Positions 34,875 to 38,049 of a stretch of DNA of 38,049 nt are shown here, one piece after another. The stretch is taken from the NCBI GenBank assembly GCA_002084355.1, contig NBLL01000026.1, positions 1 through 38,049 of the forward strand. The letters run 5' to 3'. The notes beneath the pieces were generated by a model. That model did no database searches. It saw only the letters and a list, made by a program, of their open reading frames with translations, and was not told where the DNA came from. A program made the translations under genes and the position numbers. Numbering within the stretch: the stretch's first letter is position 1; every line of letters begins with the position of its first letter. Source of the DNA: Bacteroidetes bacterium 4572_128. Its GTDB lineage: Bacteria; Bacteroidota; Bacteroidia; Bacteroidales; 4572-128.

Positions 34875-37751
34875 ATGAACAAAATTTTATTTTTTTCTTT
34901 CACATTTTTGTTTTTCACAAATTTTGTTTTTTCTCAGAAAGCAATAATTAAAGGAGTGATAAAAGATGATGAAGTCGGTGAAACTCTCATAAATGCCACA
35001 ATTATGGTTAAAGAATTACAAGGTGTTGGTGTGGTTACAGATTTTGATGGAAATTATAATATAGAATTAGACGAAGGAGAATATACTTTTGTTATTTCTT
35101 ATGTTGGTTTTCAAACTATTGAAAAAAAAGTTAATGCAAAATCAAACAAAATTACTTATCTAAATGCCAGTTTAAAATCTATAGTTATAAATGAAGTTGT
35201 GGTGGTTGCGGATATTGCAAAAACACGAGAAACTCCCGTTGCATTTACAAATATTTTACCTGCAAAAATAGAAGAAGAACTTGCCGCACAAGATATGCCT
35301 ATGGTTCTAAATTCTACGCCGGGCGTTTATGCAACTCAGCAGGGAGGAGGAGACGGAGATGCCAGAATTACTATTCGCGGATTTAGTCAAGAAAATATTG
35401 CTGTTATGCTTGATGGAATACCAATGAACGACATGGAAAGTGGACGAGTTTATTGGTCCAATTGGTTTGGTTTAGATGCTGTAACAAGAAGCATGCAAGT
35501 GCAAAGAGGTTTAGGTTCATCTAAATTGGCAGTTCCTTCTGTGGGTGGTACAGTGAATATTTTAACAAAAGGAATAGACAACACTGGAGAATTAAAACAC
35601 GAAATTGGTTTAACTTTCGCTGCTTCTTATAAGACAAAAGATGGTTATATAGATAATACTCCTTCGGAAGCACTTTTTTATTATTTTAAAATAGATAAAA
35701 GGTTTAATTTACATACTTTGAGTTTTTCTGTTATGAATGCTCCACAAACTCACGCTTCAAGACCTTATAAGAAAGCAATTTCTTCTTATGACCATGATTA
35801 TGCAAGAGAATTAGGTATTCCTTTATATTATGTTTCTAACTCTGGCGACACTACAGAAATTAAAGAAAGAGGAAGAGATTATAATGACCACTGGGGATAT
35901 TTAGAGCGTTTTGATATTGATGAAAACGGTGATACAATACATGCTAAAAAAGAAATTTTTAGAGAAAAAGAAAATAAATATCAAAAACCTGTTTTTACTT
36001 TGAAAGATTTTTGGACATTAGATGATAATTTATATTTATCAACTATACTTTATGCATCTGTAGGAACAGGAGGAATGACTTCGAAAGCAGCAAGTTCTAA
36101 AAATGGAGTTACAGGAAGTACATCGTCTAATTTTGGTTTTGATGAAGATGGACAGCTTGATTTTCAATCAGTTTATAATATAAATAAATTTGGAACAAGA
36201 CAACATAACATTAACTTAATGCCAAAAGAATATCATTGGGCTTCCGGAGTTCTTGCGAAAGATTATAATAGTCATAATTGGTTTGGTTTATTATCTACTT
36301 TAAATTATAATTACTCTGATAATTTATCTTTTTCCGGAGGTGTAGATTTAAGGACTTATGAAGGAATGCATTACAGACAAATAGAAGATTTGCTCGGTGC
36401 AGATTATTTTGTTGATATTAATGACCACACAAAAGAGAAACCAACAGTAAAAAAAGTTGGTGATAAAATTGGTTGGAATTATGATGGATTGGTACGATGG
36501 GGCGGTTTATTTTTTCAATCTGAATTGAAAACAGAAAAATTTAGTGCTTTTTTAAATATGACAGTAGCAAATACTTATTACAATAAAATAGATTATTTCG
36601 CAAGAAAAGATATAGAAATTGACGGTGAAATGTATCGTTCTATTTTGGGTTACGGCGATACTTTGTATAGCGACGGAACGAAATTTATAGATGCAAGATC
36701 TTCTGAAAAAAGATTTTATAGCGATAATGGAGATACTTTATTTGTTATTCAAAATAGAGGTGGAAAAGATACACTTTTTGTGGTAAATCCAGATGAAATT
36801 TATACAATGAATTCTGACGGCACAAGAAGTGCTGAATCCGATTGGAAAAGTTTTTTTGGTTATACTTTTAAAACTGGTTTAAATTATAACATAAATGAAG
36901 AAAGTAATGTTTTTATAAATGGCGGATATTTGTCTAAGGCACAAAGATTTAATCAAATTTATAAAAGATATTCTTTGGAGTTTATAAAAAATATTAAAAA
37001 TGAAATAGTTGAAGCTATAGAAGTTGGATATAATTATCACACACCAATTTTTGCTTATAATTTGAACTTTTATTATACGCAGTGGCGAAACAAACCTGTT
37101 GGAACAAAAACTATTACCATAGAAGAAGAAACTTATACAGGAAATATTAACGGTTTAGATGTTTTGCATAAAGGAATAGAATTAGATTTTATTTATAAAA
37201 TAAATGACCATTTTGAATTACAATCGGCTTTTTCTCTTGGAGACTGGACTTACACTTCAGAAGCAGAATTTAATTATGGTGCAGCGGGGGCTTCTGATAC
37301 AACGGTTATTTTTAACCCGAAAGGTCTTCATGTGAGCGATGCCGCACAAAGACAAGCAATTTTAAGTTTGAGATATGAACCATTAAAGGGATTTTATATA
37401 AAAACTAAAATGACTTATTTTGAAGATTATTATGCAGATTTCGACCCATCAAAATTAGAGCCAGAAGGAAATCCAAATTCTTTTGACGTTTATAATAATC
37501 CATTAGAGTCATGGGTTTTACCTTCTTATTACATTTTTGATTTGCATTTTGGTTATAGTTTTATGGTTTCTAAAATAAAATATGGAATTAAATTTAATGT
37601 GATGAACGTTTTTGATAAAGTTTATATTTCTGATGCAAGAAATAACGATTCTTATAATGATTTTACTTATGAGGATTTTGATGCAAAATCGGCTTCTGTG
37701 TTTTTTGGTATGCCAAGACGTTATTCTATCTCTTTAAAAGTAACTTTTTAA
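34875..37751 (+). CDS. TonB-dependent receptor with carboxypeptidase-like domain
   Basis: This 958-residue outer-membrane transporter has a signal peptide (MNKILFFSFTFLFFTNFVFSQ) and an N-terminal carboxypeptidase-regulatory-like domain (about 22-105: IIKGVIKDDEVGETLINATI, TDFDGNYNIEL, TFVISYVGFQTI). A plug domain follows (about 115-235: MPMVLNSTPGVYATQQGGG, RITIRGFSQENIAVMLDGIP, VQRGLGSSKLAVPSVGG), then a barrel ending with an aromatic-rich strand (RRYSISLKVTF). The domain order is SusC/RagA-like, but no SusD follows in the window, and the plug is closer to siderophore-type receptors. The substrate is unknown. The gene is intact and stands alone. Confidence 0.93.
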   Translation: MNKILFFSFTFLFFTNFVFSQKAIIKGVIKDDEVGETLINATIMVKELQGVGVVTDFDGNYNIELDEGEYTFVISYVGFQTIEKKVNAKSNKITYLNASLKSIVINEVVVVADIAKTRETPVAFTNILPAKIEEELAAQDMPMVLNSTPGVYATQQGGGDGDARITIRGFSQENIAVMLDGIPMNDMESGRVYWSNWFGLDAVTRSMQVQRGLGSSKLAVPSVGGTVNILTKGIDNTGELKHEIGLTFAASYKTKDGYIDNTPSEALFYYFKIDKRFNLHTLSFSVMNAPQTHASRPYKKAISSYDHDYARELGIPLYYVSNSGDTTEIKERGRDYNDHWGYLERFDIDENGDTIHAKKEIFREKENKYQKPVFTLKDFWTLDDNLYLSTILYASVGTGGMTSKAASSKNGVTGSTSSNFGFDEDGQLDFQSVYNINKFGTRQHNINLMPKEYHWASGVLAKDYNSHNWFGLLSTLNYNYSDNLSFSGGVDLRTYEGMHYRQIEDLLGADYFVDINDHTKEKPTVKKVGDKIGWNYDGLVRWGGLFFQSELKTEKFSAFLNMTVANTYYNKIDYFARKDIEIDGEMYRSILGYGDTLYSDGTKFIDARSSEKRFYSDNGDTLFVIQNRGGKDTLFVVNPDEIYTMNSDGTRSAESDWKSFFGYTFKTGLNYNINEESNVFINGGYLSKAQRFNQIYKRYSLEFIKNIKNEIVEAIEVGYNYHTPIFAYNLNFYYTQWRNKPVGTKTITIEEETYTGNINGLDVLHKGIELDFIYKINDHFELQSAFSLGDWTYTSEAEFNYGAAGASDTTVIFNPKGLHVSDAAQRQAILSLRYEPLKGFYIKTKMTYFEDYYADFDPSKLEPEGNPNSFDVYNNPLESWVLPSYYIFDLHFGYSFMVSKIKYGIKFNVMNVFDKVYISDARNNDSYNDFTYEDFDAKSASVFFGMPRRYSISLKVTF

Positions 37752-38049
37752 AATTATAAAATTTATTTGTTTTTTTTCAAAAATCATTCAAAATTTTAAT
37801 GTTTTTTTAATTTGAAATAAAAAAAAATTTTTTCAAATTCGTCCAATATTTTAACATTTTTTTTATTTCAAATTAAAAAAATTTTTTTTCAAATTCGTCC
37901 AAAATTTTAATATTTTTTAAATTTCAAATTAAAAAAATTTTTTCCAAAAACACCGAAATTTTATGATTTTATTAAAAAAAAATTTTTTCAAAAAAACGCC
38001 GAAATTTTAACATTTTTTTATAATTTTGTGAATTATAAAAATTAAAAAA
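37752..38049 (-). repeat. Minus-oriented intergenic repeats at the window end
   Basis: At least five units follow the TonB receptor: a diverged ATCATTCAAAATTTTAATG near 37783, TTCGTCCAATATTTTAAC at about 37838, TTCGTCCAAAATTTTAAT at about 37894, CACCGAAATTTTATG at about 37951 and CGCCGAAATTTTAAC at about 37997. Spacings are about 45-57 bp. There is no gene and no clear terminator before the window ends. Confidence 0.75.

Overview
This window comes from a very AT-rich member of the Bacteroidetes (Bacteroidota). The evidence is: SusC/FecA-type TonB-dependent receptors, one with an N-terminal carboxypeptidase-regulatory-like domain; a PKD protein ending in a type-B T9SS (gliding-motility C-terminal) sorting domain; a two-component regulator with Reg_prop beta-propeller repeats; the archaeal/eukaryote-type ProRS usual in this phylum; the Mpl-like ligase with the GGSAMHNLA motif; and TAnnTTTG -7 promoter boxes. 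No rRNA, tRNA, phage, IS element or CRISPR array was recognised.

Layout. 1-4.8 kb: sucD-proS on the minus strand, divergent from atpG and a small acidic gene, then a TPR lipoprotein. 4.8-9.7 kb: a Reg_prop sensor kinase broken in two places, then ahcY. 9.7-12.5 kb: a TonB receptor. 12.6-13.2 kb: an array of about 13 AT-rich units with 52-53 bp spacing. 13.3-18.1 kb: a sulfur/respiratory block made of a Tat-exported molybdopterin oxidoreductase (PsrA/PhsA-like), a damaged four-cluster ferredoxin subunit (PsrB-like), an NrfD/PsrC membrane subunit and a TauE/SafE anion exporter. 18.1-24.4 kb: a broken mpl gene and tamB. 24.6-29.9 kb: a broken Panacea (SocA/DUF4065) gene, a J-domain/SPOR fusion directly behind metF, small envelope genes, queA and a broken PD-(D/E)XK-like gene. 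30-38 kb: a T9SS-sorted PKD/P-domain protein with a small secreted partner, a porin split by a 17-bp duplication, and a large TonB receptor.

Two features stand out. First, most of the longer intergenic gaps are filled with one family of about 50-57 bp units. Each has an A-run/T-run block, a TTAAAATTTTGG-like block and usually a single CG step (GACG, GCCG or CGTCC in reverse). They occur as tandem arrays and as dispersed copies in both orientations. Second, at least eight genes carry internal breaks. Most look like losses of tens of codons from conserved cores (PsrB first Fe-S motif, Mpl after the P-loop, HATPase between N and G1 boxes), some in frame and most out of frame. Others are a 1-nt change beside poly(A) and an exact 17-bp duplication. 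Either this genome is eroding by short indels or the assembly is systematically collapsing short segments; the sequence alone cannot decide.

Functionally, the intact genes cover translation (ProS, QueA), TCA cycle (SucD), the methyl cycle and one-carbon metabolism (AhcY, MetF), anaerobic sulfur-compound respiration with anion export, and outer-membrane biogenesis and uptake (TamB, TonB receptors, porin, T9SS cargo).
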